A DNA stretch of 64,000 nt from Pseudaestuariivita atlantica (GTDB lineage Bacteria > Pseudomonadota > Alphaproteobacteria > Rhodobacterales > Rhodobacteraceae), in NCBI RefSeq assembly GCF_001205715.1, contig NZ_AQQZ01000001.1:248001-312000 (forward strand), in the 5' to 3' direction. The translations under genes were made by a program, and so were the position numbers. The notes beneath the pieces were generated by a model. That model was not told the origin of the DNA and searched no databases. It worked only from the letters and a program-made list of their open reading frames with translations. Positions 51,910 through 60,689 of the stretch are shown here, piece by piece. The first letter of the stretch is position 1. Each line of letters opens with the position of its first letter.

Positions 51910-53709
51910 ATGACAACAACCGACGACGAAACCGACCCGAATTTGCGCCGTTTGAACGAGAACATGGCGAAGATCGAAGAGCTGTCTCAACGTCTGGTTG
52001 CGGCAATCGGCAAGCGGGACCCGATCAACCCGTCGCTGGGCGGGCCCGATCCGTCGCTGTGGACCGAGGCCGCGCAAAGCTATTGGCAGACGTGGATGCA
52101 GGACCCGGCCAAGATGTGGCAGCACCAGGTGTCCTACTGGGGCAACTCGGTGCGCCACTACCTTGAAGCGCAGAAGATGTTCGCGCAGGGCAAGCTGGCC
52201 GCGCCCGAGGATCCCGGCCCCGTCGACCGCCGGTTCCAGAACCCGCTGTGGCAGACCCATCCCTATTTCAACTTCATCAAGCGCCAGTACCTGACCGCGG
52301 CCGAGGCGATGCGCGCCGCCGTGGCCGACCTTGATGACATGGACCCGATGGAAAAGCGGCGGTTGCGCTATTTCACCGACCAGATCGCCGACCTGATGGC
52401 GCCCACCAACTTCCTTGGCACCAACCCCGACGCGCTGGAGCGGGCGGTGGAGACCGACGGTGCCTCGCTTCTGAAGGGGCTGGAGAACCTTGTCGCGGAT
52501 ATCGAGGCGAACAAGGGCGAGTTGCTGGTGCGGCTTGCGGACGAGGACGCGTTCGAGGTGGGCCGCAACATCGCGACGACGCCCGGCAAGGTCGTTTACC
52601 GCAACAAGATGATGGAGCTGATCCAGTTCACGCCGACGACCGAAAAGGTTCACGCGACGCCCATCGTGATCTTCCCGCCCTGGATCAACAAGTACTATAT
52701 TCTTGATCTGAAAGAGAAGAACTCGTTCATCAAGTGGGTGGTCGACCAGGGATACACCCTGTTCGTGGTGTCGTGGGTTAACCCGGACCCGGCCTATGCC
52801 GACGTGTCGATGGACGACTACATCCGCGACGGATACCTCGAAGCGATCGAGCACGTGAAGCGGATCACCGGCGAAAAGCAGATCAACGCGGTCGGCTACT
52901 GCATCGCGGGCACCACGCTGGCGCTGACGCTGGCCTACCTGAAGCAGCAGAAGGACCGCTCGATCAAGTCGGCGACCTTCTTCACCGCGCTTACCGATTT
53001 CGGCGACCAGGGGGAGTTCACGCCCTTCCTGCAGGACGATTTCTACCACGGGATCGGCGACGAGGTGAAAGAGCACGGCATCCTGCGCTCGGTCATCATG
53101 GCGCGGACCTTCTCGTTCCTGCGCTCGAACGACCTGATCTACACGCCCGCCATCAAGTCCTACATGATGGGGGAGGCGCCGCCGGCCTTCGACCTGCTGT
53201 ACTGGAACGGCGACGGGGCGAACCTGCCGGCCTGCATGGTGATGCAGTATCTCGACGACCTGTGCCGCGAGAACACGTTCGTGGGCGAGGGGATGGAGAT
53301 CCTTGGAACGCGCGTGCACGTGAAGGACGTGTCGGTGCCCGTGATCTCGATCGCGTGCGAGACCGACCACATCGCGGCGTGGCGGTCGGTTTATGCTGGC
53401 CTGCAGCAATTCGGGTCGAAGGACCGCACCTTCATCCTGTCGGAATCGGGCCATATCGCGGGCATCGTGAACCCGCCCAGCAAGGTGAAATACGGCCATT
53501 ACACCAATGACGACCTGACGCTGGACCAGGACGCTTGGCAGGCAGGGGCGGATTTCCACGAAGGCAGCTGGTGGCCGCGCTGGGAGGCGTGGATCAAGCC
53601 CCGTTCGGGCAAGCAGGTCCCGGCGCGCATGCCCGGCGATGCCGATCACCCGGTGCTGGAAGACGCGCCCGGAAGCTACGTCAAGGTCAAGGCGGCCGAC
53701 GCCGCCTGA
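51910..53709 (+). CDS. phaC: Class I polyhydroxyalkanoate synthase
   Basis: 599 aa. Polymerises (R)-3-hydroxyacyl-CoA at the granule surface. Lipase-like box GYCIAGT with catalytic Cys331; catalytic His in ESGHIAGIVNPP; the FFTALTDF and ETDHIAAWRSVY regions carry the Asp. N-terminal 100 residues are the less conserved domain with a PAKMWQHQ-type segment. First gene of phaC-phaP-phaR. Confidence 0.97.
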   Translation: MTTTDDETDPNLRRLNENMAKIEELSQRLVAAIGKRDPINPSLGGPDPSLWTEAAQSYWQTWMQDPAKMWQHQVSYWGNSVRHYLEAQKMFAQGKLAAPEDPGPVDRRFQNPLWQTHPYFNFIKRQYLTAAEAMRAAVADLDDMDPMEKRRLRYFTDQIADLMAPTNFLGTNPDALERAVETDGASLLKGLENLVADIEANKGELLVRLADEDAFEVGRNIATTPGKVVYRNKMMELIQFTPTTEKVHATPIVIFPPWINKYYILDLKEKNSFIKWVVDQGYTLFVVSWVNPDPAYADVSMDDYIRDGYLEAIEHVKRITGEKQINAVGYCIAGTTLALTLAYLKQQKDRSIKSATFFTALTDFGDQGEFTPFLQDDFYHGIGDEVKEHGILRSVIMARTFSFLRSNDLIYTPAIKSYMMGEAPPAFDLLYWNGDGANLPACMVMQYLDDLCRENTFVGEGMEILGTRVHVKDVSVPVISIACETDHIAAWRSVYAGLQQFGSKDRTFILSESGHIAGIVNPPSKVKYGHYTNDDLTLDQDAWQAGADFHEGSWWPRWEAWIKPRSGKQVPARMPGDADHPVLEDAPGSYVKVKAADAA

Positions 53710-53749
53710 CCGTGGGCGGCATTGGTGACCTTGCGTCACTTTCCTGATG

Positions 53750-53760
53750 CTGCGGTGCAG
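53750..53760. promoter_or_regulatory. PhaR-type binding site upstream of phaP
   Basis: CTGC-GGT-GCAG, same motif as at 51873, 18 bp before the phaP -35 box TTGCAA at 53768. More TGC/GCA elements follow at 53781 (CTGCAGCATC) and 53801 (GCAGATGCAG). Confidence 0.65.
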
Positions 53761-53767
53761 AAAAAAC

Positions 53768-53796
53768 TTGCAATGCCGCGCTGCAGCATCTATATA
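53768..53796 (+). promoter_or_regulatory. Promoter of phaP
   Basis: TTGCAA (53768-53773), 17-bp spacer, TATATA (53791-53796). CTGCAGCA lies in the spacer, so PhaR binding would occlude the promoter. Confidence 0.65.
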
Positions 53797-53853
53797 TCTC
53801 GCAGATGCAGAAACGGCGGGATGTTCCGCCACAGACATCGAAGGATATGACCA

Positions 53854-54306
53854 ATGGCCGCCAAGACCCAAGACATGAACACCATCCTGAAAGACATGAT
53901 GGGTGCGTTCCCGGTGGACACCGCCGCCGTGGAAGAAGCGTTCAAATCGACCGCAACCATGAACGAGAAACTGACCGCCGTGGCGCTCGACGCCGCTGAA
54001 AAATCGGCCGACATCTCGACCAAGTGGACGAAAGACACCCTCGCCAAGCTGGGCGACATGGCGAAAGCCAAGTCGGAGCCCGCGGACTACGCCAAGGCGA
54101 TGACCGATTTCGCATCGGCACAGGCCGAAGTCGCAGCCGAGAACATGGCCGCCTTCGCCGAGATCGCCAAGAAGGTCCAGATGGACACTGTCGAGCTGAT
54201 GATGTCGGCTGGCAAGGACATGGCCGAGGACACCACCAAGGCGATGAAGAAAGCCACCGAGGACATGACCGCAGCCGCCAAGAAAGCGACCGCTGCCGCG
54301 AAGTAA
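53854..54306 (+). CDS. phaP: Phasin
   Basis: 150 aa, all-helical, Ala/Lys/Met-rich, no Cys. ILKDMMGAFPVDTAAVEEAF, STKWTKDTLAKLGDM and a C-terminal AKKATAAAK tail are typical of granule-associated phasins. Coats PHB granules and controls their number and size. Preceded by its own promoter and PhaR sites and followed by a strong terminator. Confidence 0.92.
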   Translation: MAAKTQDMNTILKDMMGAFPVDTAAVEEAFKSTATMNEKLTAVALDAAEKSADISTKWTKDTLAKLGDMAKAKSEPADYAKAMTDFASAQAEVAAENMAAFAEIAKKVQMDTVELMMSAGKDMAEDTTKAMKKATEDMTAAAKKATAAAK

Positions 54307-54322
54307 TTTGCGAACCCTCCCC

Positions 54323-54374
54323 GGCGCCGGTCGAACGGCGCCACCGAAAGGCAGGCCCCAGCGGCCTGCCTTTT
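54323..54374 (+). terminator. Terminator after phaP
   Basis: A GGCGCCG/CGGCGCC hairpin (54323-54342) followed by a perfect AAAGGCAGGCC / GGCCTGCCTTT stem with TTTT (54347-54374). Confidence 0.85.
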
Positions 54375-54428
54375 GCGTTGTGCGCGCGGGCTTTCTTTTT
54401 GTGCTGCGCTGCCGTAGGCTTTGCTTCA

Positions 54429-54438
54429 CTGCAGCATC
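54429..54438. promoter_or_regulatory. Possible PhaR autoregulatory site
   Basis: CTGCAGCATC, identical to the element in the phaP promoter spacer (53781-53790), 15 bp before the phaR ATG; GTGCTGCGCTGC lies 28 bp further upstream. Confidence 0.5.
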
Positions 54439-54453
54439 GGGGAGAGCTGACAC

Positions 54454-55029
54454 ATGGCCGCGACCGGCGATCCGCTATTGATCAAGCGTTATGCGAGCCG
54501 CAGGCTCTACAACACCGAAACCAGCGACTACGTCACGCTCGAAGACATCGCGGGCTTCATCCGGGACGGGCGCGAGGTGCAGATCGTCGATCTGAAATCG
54601 GGCGACGACCTGACCCGGCAATACCTGCTGCAGATCATTGCCGAGCATGAAAGCCGTGGCGAAAACGTGTTGCCGATCAACGTGTTGACCGACCTTGTCC
54701 GCACCTACACCACGCAGGCGCAGACGGTGGTGCCCGAGTTCCTGCAAATGTCGTTCGACATGCTGCGGGACGGTCAGTCCAAGCTGATGGAAAACATGGG
54801 CGCGATGAACCCGATGTCGAACATGCCGGGGTTCGAGGCGATGAAGGCCAGCCAGGAAGCCTTCATGAAGGCGATGACCGGCGGCATGGGCAACTGGCCC
54901 GGCACGGGTGCCGGAACGACCGCGCCCCCGGCCAAGGAAGGTCGCGGGCAGGACACTTCCGAGGACCTCGACGACATCAAGGCGCAGTTGGCCGATCTGC
55001 AGGACAAACTGTCACGCATGGGCAAATAG
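54454..55029 (+). CDS. phaR: Polyhydroxyalkanoate synthesis repressor PhaR
   Basis: 191 aa. The PhaR N-terminal DNA-binding domain is clear (LLIKRYASRRLYNTETSDYV, FIRDGREVQIVDLKSGDDLT), followed by the accumulation-regulator domain (LPINVLTDLVRTYTTQ, VPEFLQMSFDML). A Met/Gly/Pro-rich linker leads to a terminal coiled coil (LDDIKAQLADLQDKLSRM). Represses phaP until it is titrated by nascent granules. Confidence 0.95.
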   Translation: MAATGDPLLIKRYASRRLYNTETSDYVTLEDIAGFIRDGREVQIVDLKSGDDLTRQYLLQIIAEHESRGENVLPINVLTDLVRTYTTQAQTVVPEFLQMSFDMLRDGQSKLMENMGAMNPMSNMPGFEAMKASQEAFMKAMTGGMGNWPGTGAGTTAPPAKEGRGQDTSEDLDDIKAQLADLQDKLSRMGK

Positions 55030-55030
55030 G

Positions 55031-56008
55031 GTGTCGAACTCTCCGCGCCGGATCACCCTGTGGGGGATCGAGGTGTTCGTGGCCTGTGCCGAGGAGCGGT
55101 CGGTCTCCGCCGCCGCGCGGCGGCTGGGCGCGAGCGTATCGGCGGTGTCCCAGCAGATGACCAACCTCGAAGACGCGATCGGCGTGTCGCTGATGAACCG
55201 GGGCGAGCGCCCGATGACGCTGACGCCCGCCGGGGAGACGTTCCGCCGCCGCGCGCAGGCCATCCTGAACGAGGCCGCGCAGGCCCGCGCGGAACTGGGC
55301 ATGGCCGACCTTGGCGCGCTGACACGCTTCCGGCTGGGCATGATCGAGGATTTCGAGGCCGACGTGACCCCGCATCTTCTGGCCTTCATGGCCGAGGAAT
55401 TGCGCGGCTGCCAGTTCCTGCTGGATACCGGCGCGAGCCATGCGCTTTATGACCAGCTGGACGCGCGCGCGCTGGACGTGATCGTCGCCGCCGAGATGGG
55501 GGCCGAAGCCGCGTGGATGGAGGTGCACCCGCTGGTGACCGAACGCTACGTGGGCGCGGCGCCGCGCGGGGTGATCGACCCCGATGGCGACATCGCTGCG
55601 CAGGTGACGGCCCTGCCGCTGGTGCAATACACGACGCGCCACGCGATGGGGCGGCAAATCGCGTCGCACCTCGCGCGGCAGAACCTGACCGTCGCGCGGC
55701 GGTTCGAGCTGGACAGCTATCACGCGATCCTCGCGCTGGTGGGGTCGGGGGCAGGGTGGACGATCCTGACGCCTCTCGCGCTCAACCGCGCGACGCGCTT
55801 TTCCGACATGATCGACGTCTTCCCGCTGCCGTTCCAGAAGCTTGAACGCACGATTTCCCTGATCGCGCGGCGGGAGATCCTGCATGACATGCCCGCACGG
55901 GTCGCGACCGAGTTGCGCGACATCCTGAACCGGGACGTGATCGCGCCCTCGATCGACCGGATGCCGTGGATGCAGGATCACCTGACCCTGCACCGCGCCT
56001 CTCCCTGA
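55031..56008 (+). CDS. LysR-family transcriptional regulator
   Basis: 325 aa. HTH EERSVSAAARRLGASVSAVS, wing region EDAIGVSLMNRGERPMTLTP and a PBP2-type effector domain (about 95-300). The GTG start at 55031 begins 1 bp after the phaR stop, suggesting co-transcription with phaR, or a separate GTG-initiated mRNA; the ribosome site is poor. Target and ligand unknown. The 3' end is 4 bp from the convergent DegT-family gene. Confidence 0.87.
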   Translation: MSNSPRRITLWGIEVFVACAEERSVSAAARRLGASVSAVSQQMTNLEDAIGVSLMNRGERPMTLTPAGETFRRRAQAILNEAAQARAELGMADLGALTRFRLGMIEDFEADVTPHLLAFMAEELRGCQFLLDTGASHALYDQLDARALDVIVAAEMGAEAAWMEVHPLVTERYVGAAPRGVIDPDGDIAAQVTALPLVQYTTRHAMGRQIASHLARQNLTVARRFELDSYHAILALVGSGAGWTILTPLALNRATRFSDMIDVFPLPFQKLERTISLIARREILHDMPARVATELRDILNRDVIAPSIDRMPWMQDHLTLHRASP

Positions 56009-56012
56009 CGGA

Positions 56013-57203
56013 TCAGGCGGCGCGGGCGGGCATGACCGCGTCGACCGCGCCCAGCACCATGTCGGCGATGGCGTCGACCTCGACCCGTGTCAGGCGGGCG
56101 GGCAGGCGCAGGTCACATGCGCGGGCCAGCATGGCACGGGTGCGGGGCAGATCGGGCACATCGCCAAGGAACTGCCAGTTCCAGAAGGCGCGCGCATTGT
56201 CCGTGGACAGGCCGAACACCTGCACCTTCATGCCTGCCGCCGCCGTCTGGTCGACGAAGGCGGCGACCTGCGCGTCGCTCATGCCGACAAGGTTGAACTG
56301 GATCGAATCCGGCGCGCGCGCCTCTTGCGGCAGGGGCGGGGGCACGTCGATCCACGGCGACCCGTTCAGCCGCGCGGCCATGTGATCGTGGTTGGCCAGC
56401 CCGTCGCGCACGCGCCGCGCCAGCGCGGGCAGTTGCGGGCGGATCACCGCCGCCGACAGGTTCGACATGCGCGTGTTATAAAGCGGCAGCCGGTTCTGCC
56501 AGTGCGCGAAGGGCGCCTGCAGGACGGGATGTTTCTTCCAGTTGTGCTCGTACGCGCCGGACATGATGACGGCGCGCGCGACGAGGTCGGCGTCGTCGGT
56601 GACGAGGATGCCGCCTTCGCCCGCGTTGATCATCTTGTAGGACTGGAACGAGAAGCAGCCGACGCGCCCGATCGTGCCGATCTTGCGCCCCGACCAGAGC
56701 GTGCCGAGCGAATGGGCGGCGTCCTCGATCACCGGCAGGCCGGCGGCGTCGGCCTGTTCCATGATCGCGTCCATGTCGGAGGTATGGCCGCGCATGTGGC
56801 TGATGAGAACGGCATCGACGCCCGGTAGTTTGGCGGCGAAATCGTCAAGGTCGATGCGGTAATTCTCGCCCACCTCGCACAGGACCGGCACGCATTCGGC
56901 GTGCACGACCGCCGATGGCACGGCGGCGAAGGTGAAGGCGGGGATCAGGACGCGCGCGCCGGGCGGCAGCCCCAGCGCCTTGAGCGACAGGAAGAGCGCG
57001 GCAGAGCATGAGGCGACGGCGAGGGCGTATTTCATGCCCATCATCCCGGCGAATTCGGCTTCGAGCAGGGCGACGGGCGCATCCTCGGGCGCGGTGTAGC
57101 GGAAGAGGTCACCGGTTTGCAGGAGGCGGTCGATCTCGGCCCGAGCCTCGGGCGGGATCGGTTCGGCGTCGTGGGTGTTGGGGAGGGCAGTCGGCGCGAT
57201 CAT
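56013..57203 (-). CDS. DegT/DnrJ/EryC1/StrS-family aminotransferase
   Basis: 396 aa. PLP fold type I: VASCSAALFLSLKALGLPPG, IEDAAHSLGTLW (Asp) and FSFQSYKMINAGEGG (Lys). This family makes amino-sugars or amino-cyclitols. GGAGAA precedes the ATG. It is 61 bp downstream of puuB on the same strand, with a GC-poorer gap, so operon membership is uncertain. Confidence 0.9.
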   Translation of the reverse strand: MIAPTALPNTHDAEPIPPEARAEIDRLLQTGDLFRYTAPEDAPVALLEAEFAGMMGMKYALAVASCSAALFLSLKALGLPPGARVLIPAFTFAAVPSAVVHAECVPVLCEVGENYRIDLDDFAAKLPGVDAVLISHMRGHTSDMDAIMEQADAAGLPVIEDAAHSLGTLWSGRKIGTIGRVGCFSFQSYKMINAGEGGILVTDDADLVARAVIMSGAYEHNWKKHPVLQAPFAHWQNRLPLYNTRMSNLSAAVIRPQLPALARRVRDGLANHDHMAARLNGSPWIDVPPPLPQEARAPDSIQFNLVGMSDAQVAAFVDQTAAAGMKVQVFGLSTDNARAFWNWQFLGDVPDLPRTRAMLARACDLRLPARLTRVEVDAIADMVLGAVDAVMPARAA

Positions 57204-57264
57204 TTCAGATTCTCCGAAATTGCTTTTCGGATTTACTAAAACTACTGCCGGGACAGCGCAAGTG

Positions 57265-58563
57265 TTAAAGGCCGATCCTGTCGCGGGTGGCGTACCACGT
57301 CATGGCAAGCGCAAGGAGCGGGCCGCGGAAGGCGCCCGCGCCGGGGAAGTTGCGGCCCGGCAGGTTTGCCAGCAGGTCAAACTGGCCCATCGTGCCCTGC
57401 ACGGCATCGGCCATGACTTTGCCCGAGAACCCCGCCAGCGCGACGCCGTGACCGGAGAATCCCGCCGCCGTCCAGACATTGGGCGCGAGGCGGGCGAAGA
57501 AGGGCAGGCGCTCCATCGTGATGGCGAGCGTTCCGCCCCAGGTATAGTCGAACGGGATATCGGCGATCTGGGGAAAGACCTCGCGCATGGGCGCGCGCAC
57601 CTTGGCGTCGATGTCGCGCGGGAACCGGTAGCCATAGCTTTCGCCACCCCCGAACAGCAGCCGCCCTTCGGACATGCGGAAATAGTTCACCACGAATTTC
57701 GAATCCGCCACGGCGACGTCGCGGCCCAGCACGGCGGTCGGGTCAGGCAGGGGGGCTGTGGCGGAGATGAAGTTGTTGATCGGCATGACCCGCGCGCGCA
57801 GCTTTGACGTGAGCGCGGAATAGCCGTTCGTCGCAAGGATCACGTGATCGGCGATCACGTGGCCCCGGTCGGTCTGCACCTTGACGGGTGCGCCGTCGGC
57901 GATGTGGTGCACGGCGCTGCCCTCGAATATCCGCGCGCCTGCGGCCTCTGCCGCGCGGGCCAGCCCCAGCGCGTAGGCGAGCGGGTGGATATGGCCCGCG
58001 CCGTGGTCGATGGTGCCGCCCTGGTAGGCGTCTGATTTCACGATGTCGCGGATTGCGGCACGGTCAAGCTTCTCGATCCGTGTATAGCCGTAGGTTTCGG
58101 TGAGCCGGTCGGCCTCGGCATGGGAATGAGGCACGTCGCGGGCGCGCCAGTCGGCGTTCACGATGCCGGGGCGGAAGTTGGCGGCGGGGGCGTGGGTGTC
58201 GATCAGGCGCAGGGTCAGCGCCTTGGCCTCTTCGGACATGTCCCAAAGCGTGCGCGCGGCGTCGAGGCCAAGGGCGGCTTCGAGGTCGGATTGTTCCTGC
58301 CGCCAGCCGCTGCCCAGCTGCCCGCCGTTGCGGCCAGACGCGCCAAAGCCCGCGCGCTGCGCGTCAAGCACCACCACGTCCAGCCCCGCCTGCGCGCAAT
58401 GCAGCGCAGCCGAGAGCCCGGTGAAGCCCGCACCGACGATGCAGACATCGGCCCGCATCTCTCCGCGCAGCGCGGGGCGCGGGTCGGGCAGGTCGACGGT
58501 GGCCGCGTAATAGCTGGGCGGGTAGGCGCCGGTTTTATCGTTGGCATACAGAAGGTTGGTCAT
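57265..58563 (-). CDS. puuB: FAD-dependent oxidoreductase, gamma-glutamylputrescine oxidase-like
   Basis: 432 aa. DAO-type flavoprotein: GxGxxG in VCIVGAGFTGLSAAL, then RNGGQLGSGW and ILATNGYSALTSKL; the C-terminal TWGGTLAITMERLPFF and AGFSGHGVALAGF match PuuB and similar amine oxidases. Would oxidise a gamma-glutamylated amine to the aldehyde. Downstream of two glutamine-synthetase-like ligases and a glutamine amidotransferase, the same set used for putrescine catabolism. Confidence 0.88.
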   Translation of the reverse strand: MTNLLYANDKTGAYPPSYYAATVDLPDPRPALRGEMRADVCIVGAGFTGLSAALHCAQAGLDVVVLDAQRAGFGASGRNGGQLGSGWRQEQSDLEAALGLDAARTLWDMSEEAKALTLRLIDTHAPAANFRPGIVNADWRARDVPHSHAEADRLTETYGYTRIEKLDRAAIRDIVKSDAYQGGTIDHGAGHIHPLAYALGLARAAEAAGARIFEGSAVHHIADGAPVKVQTDRGHVIADHVILATNGYSALTSKLRARVMPINNFISATAPLPDPTAVLGRDVAVADSKFVVNYFRMSEGRLLFGGGESYGYRFPRDIDAKVRAPMREVFPQIADIPFDYTWGGTLAITMERLPFFARLAPNVWTAAGFSGHGVALAGFSGKVMADAVQGTMGQFDLLANLPGRNFPGAGAFRGPLLALAMTWYATRDRIGL

Positions 58564-58585
58564 CGCGTGCCGCCTGCGCCCACGA

Positions 58586-59944
58586 TCAGACGCTCAGCAG
58601 AAGATGCTCGCGCTCCCACGGCGAGATCACCTGCAGGAACTCGTCATATTCGGCGCGTTTCACGATGGAGTAGACCCGTGCGAAATCGGGGCCGAGGATC
58701 GCGTGCAAATCGCCCGCCGCGTCGAACAGGTCCAGCGCATGGCCGAGATCGCGGGGCAGGACGGTCTCTTCCTCGTAAGCGTCGCCCTTGTAGGCGCGCC
58801 CCGCGTTGCATTTCTGGTGCAGGCCCAGAAGGCCGCAGGCGAGCGACACGGCGATGCCGAGATAGGGGTTGCAGTCCATCCCGGCGAGGCGGTTTTCCAC
58901 GCGCCGCGCCTGCGGGGACGACACCGGCACGCGGATGCCGGTGGTGCGGTTGTCGCGCGCCCAGCTGAGGTTGATGGGCGCGGCGTGGTCCTTCACGTAG
59001 CGGCGGTAGCTGTTCACGTAGGGCGCCATCACCGCGATGGCCGAGGGCAGGTGTTCCTGCAAGCCGCCGATGAAGTGATAGAACCGCTCGGTCTCCCCGT
59101 CCTGCGGGCCGGTGAAGATGTTCTGCCCGCTCACCGTGTCGAGGATCGAATGGTGGATGTGCATGGCCGAACCGGGTTCGTCCGCGATGGGTTTCGCCAT
59201 GAAGGTGGCAAAGCAGTCGTGGCGCAGCGCGGCCTCGCGGATGAGACGTTTGAAGTAGAAGACCTCGTCCGCCAGTTTGACGGGGTCGCCGTGGCGGAGG
59301 TTGATTTCCACCTGTCCGGCCCCGCCTTCCTGCGTGATGCCGTCGATTTCGAACCCCTGTGCCTCGGCGAAGTCGTAGATGTCGTCGATCACTGGGCCGT
59401 ATTCGTCGACCGCCGACATGGAATAGGCCTGCCGCGCGGCGGCGGGCCGGCCCGAGCGGCCCATCATCGGCTCGATCGGCTTGGCGGGGTCGGTGTTGCG
59501 CGCGACGAGGAAGAACTCCATCTCGGGCGCGACCACGGGGGTGAGGCCCATCGCCCGGTACTGCGCCACGACCCGTTTCAGCACGTTGCGCGGGGCAAAC
59601 GGGATCGGCGCGCCGTCCCGGTCATAGGCGTCGTGGATCACCTGCAGGGTCCAGTCGGCGGTCCACGGCGCGGCGGTGGCGGTCGTCATGTCGGGTTTCA
59701 GCACCATGTCGGGTTCGGTGAACCCCTCGTCGCCCGCCGCCTCCCCCCAGCCGCCCGTGAGCGTCTGGAAGAAGATCGAGTTCGGCAGGTGGAACGAGGA
59801 TTGCCGCGCGAACTTGGTCGCGGGCACGGCCTTGCCCCGCGCGATGCCCGGCGTGTCGGCGATGATGCATTCGACCTCGTCGAGGGTGCGACCCGCGAGG
59901 TAGCTTTGCGCGGCTTCGGGCAGGTTCTTCATCCAGTCGCTCAT
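58586..59944 (-). CDS. puuA: Glutamine synthetase-like gamma-glutamyl-amine ligase (PuuA-like)
   Basis: 452 aa. Glutamine synthetase catalytic domain: APEMEFFLVAR, AGQVEINLRHGD, GSAMHIHHSILD, RDNRTTGIRVPVSS and RRVENRLAGMDCNPYLGIAV. The N-terminal beta-grasp domain is short, as in PuuA and FluG-type enzymes rather than GlnA. Ligates glutamate to an amine with ATP. Start overlaps the amidotransferase stop by 4 bp (ATGA). Putrescine is inferred from operon context only. Confidence 0.85.
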   Translation of the reverse strand: MSDWMKNLPEAAQSYLAGRTLDEVECIIADTPGIARGKAVPATKFARQSSFHLPNSIFFQTLTGGWGEAAGDEGFTEPDMVLKPDMTTATAAPWTADWTLQVIHDAYDRDGAPIPFAPRNVLKRVVAQYRAMGLTPVVAPEMEFFLVARNTDPAKPIEPMMGRSGRPAAARQAYSMSAVDEYGPVIDDIYDFAEAQGFEIDGITQEGGAGQVEINLRHGDPVKLADEVFYFKRLIREAALRHDCFATFMAKPIADEPGSAMHIHHSILDTVSGQNIFTGPQDGETERFYHFIGGLQEHLPSAIAVMAPYVNSYRRYVKDHAAPINLSWARDNRTTGIRVPVSSPQARRVENRLAGMDCNPYLGIAVSLACGLLGLHQKCNAGRAYKGDAYEEETVLPRDLGHALDLFDAAGDLHAILGPDFARVYSIVKRAEYDEFLQVISPWEREHLLLSV

Positions 59945-60630
59945 GCGGCGCGCGCCTTCGATGCGTGGAAGAATTGGGCGATGCGGTCGGCGACGCGGGC
60001 GTTGTCGTTCTGCCCGTCCAGCCGCGCCTCGGCGATGTCGAGGATGTCGTCGGGCACCACCCCGCGCCCGCGCGAGGCGATCAGGCCAGAGACGAAGGCA
60101 TCGGGAAATTCGGGATGCGGCTGGATAGACCAGCCCCAGTCGCCGTATTGCAAACCCGCGATCGCGCAGCCGGGGTTCGAGGCGATGACGCTCGCGCCCT
60201 CGGGCACCGTCAGCACCTGGTCCTGGTGATAGGCGTTCAGTTCCAGCGGCCCGTCGGGGGTGTCGTACACCGTCGGGCCGACGCGCCAGCCGCCCGCGAA
60301 CTTCTCGACCCGCGCGCCAAGCGCCCTCGCGATGATCTGGTGGCCAAAGCAGATGCCGACCATGGGCACGCGGGCCGCGTGGGCGTCGCGGATGAAGTCT
60401 TCGAGCGGGGGGATGAAAGCGTGGTATTCGTAGACCCCGTGTTTCGATCCGGTGATGAGCCAGCCATCGGCGTCGTGCACGCTGCCGGGCAATTCGCCGT
60501 CAACGGTGGTGTAGCCGGTGAAGGTCAGCCCGTGCCCGTCGAGAAAGCGGGCAAACATGTCGTGATAGGTGCCGTATTCCGGGACGAGGGGTTCGGGCGC
60601 GTGCCCGGCGACAAGAATGCCGATATGCAT
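59941..60630 (-). CDS. Class I glutamine amidotransferase domain protein
   Basis: 229 aa. Catalytic Cys in MVGICFGHQIIARALG and His-x-Glu in IQPHPEFPDA: the class I triad. It is the GMP-synthase-like stand-alone type, not the PuuD type (which has a different N-terminus). In amine-catabolic operons such proteins hydrolyse gamma-glutamyl bonds. Between two glutamine-synthetase-like genes. Confidence 0.87.
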   Translation of the reverse strand: MHIGILVAGHAPEPLVPEYGTYHDMFARFLDGHGLTFTGYTTVDGELPGSVHDADGWLITGSKHGVYEYHAFIPPLEDFIRDAHAARVPMVGICFGHQIIARALGARVEKFAGGWRVGPTVYDTPDGPLELNAYHQDQVLTVPEGASVIASNPGCAIAGLQYGDWGWSIQPHPEFPDAFVSGLIASRGRGVVPDDILDIAEARLDGQNDNARVADRIAQFFHASKARAA

Positions 60631-60689
60631 GGGGCCTCAGGAGGTTGCTGCGCCTTCTTGATACGCCCGGCGGGGCGGGGCGGCAAGGC

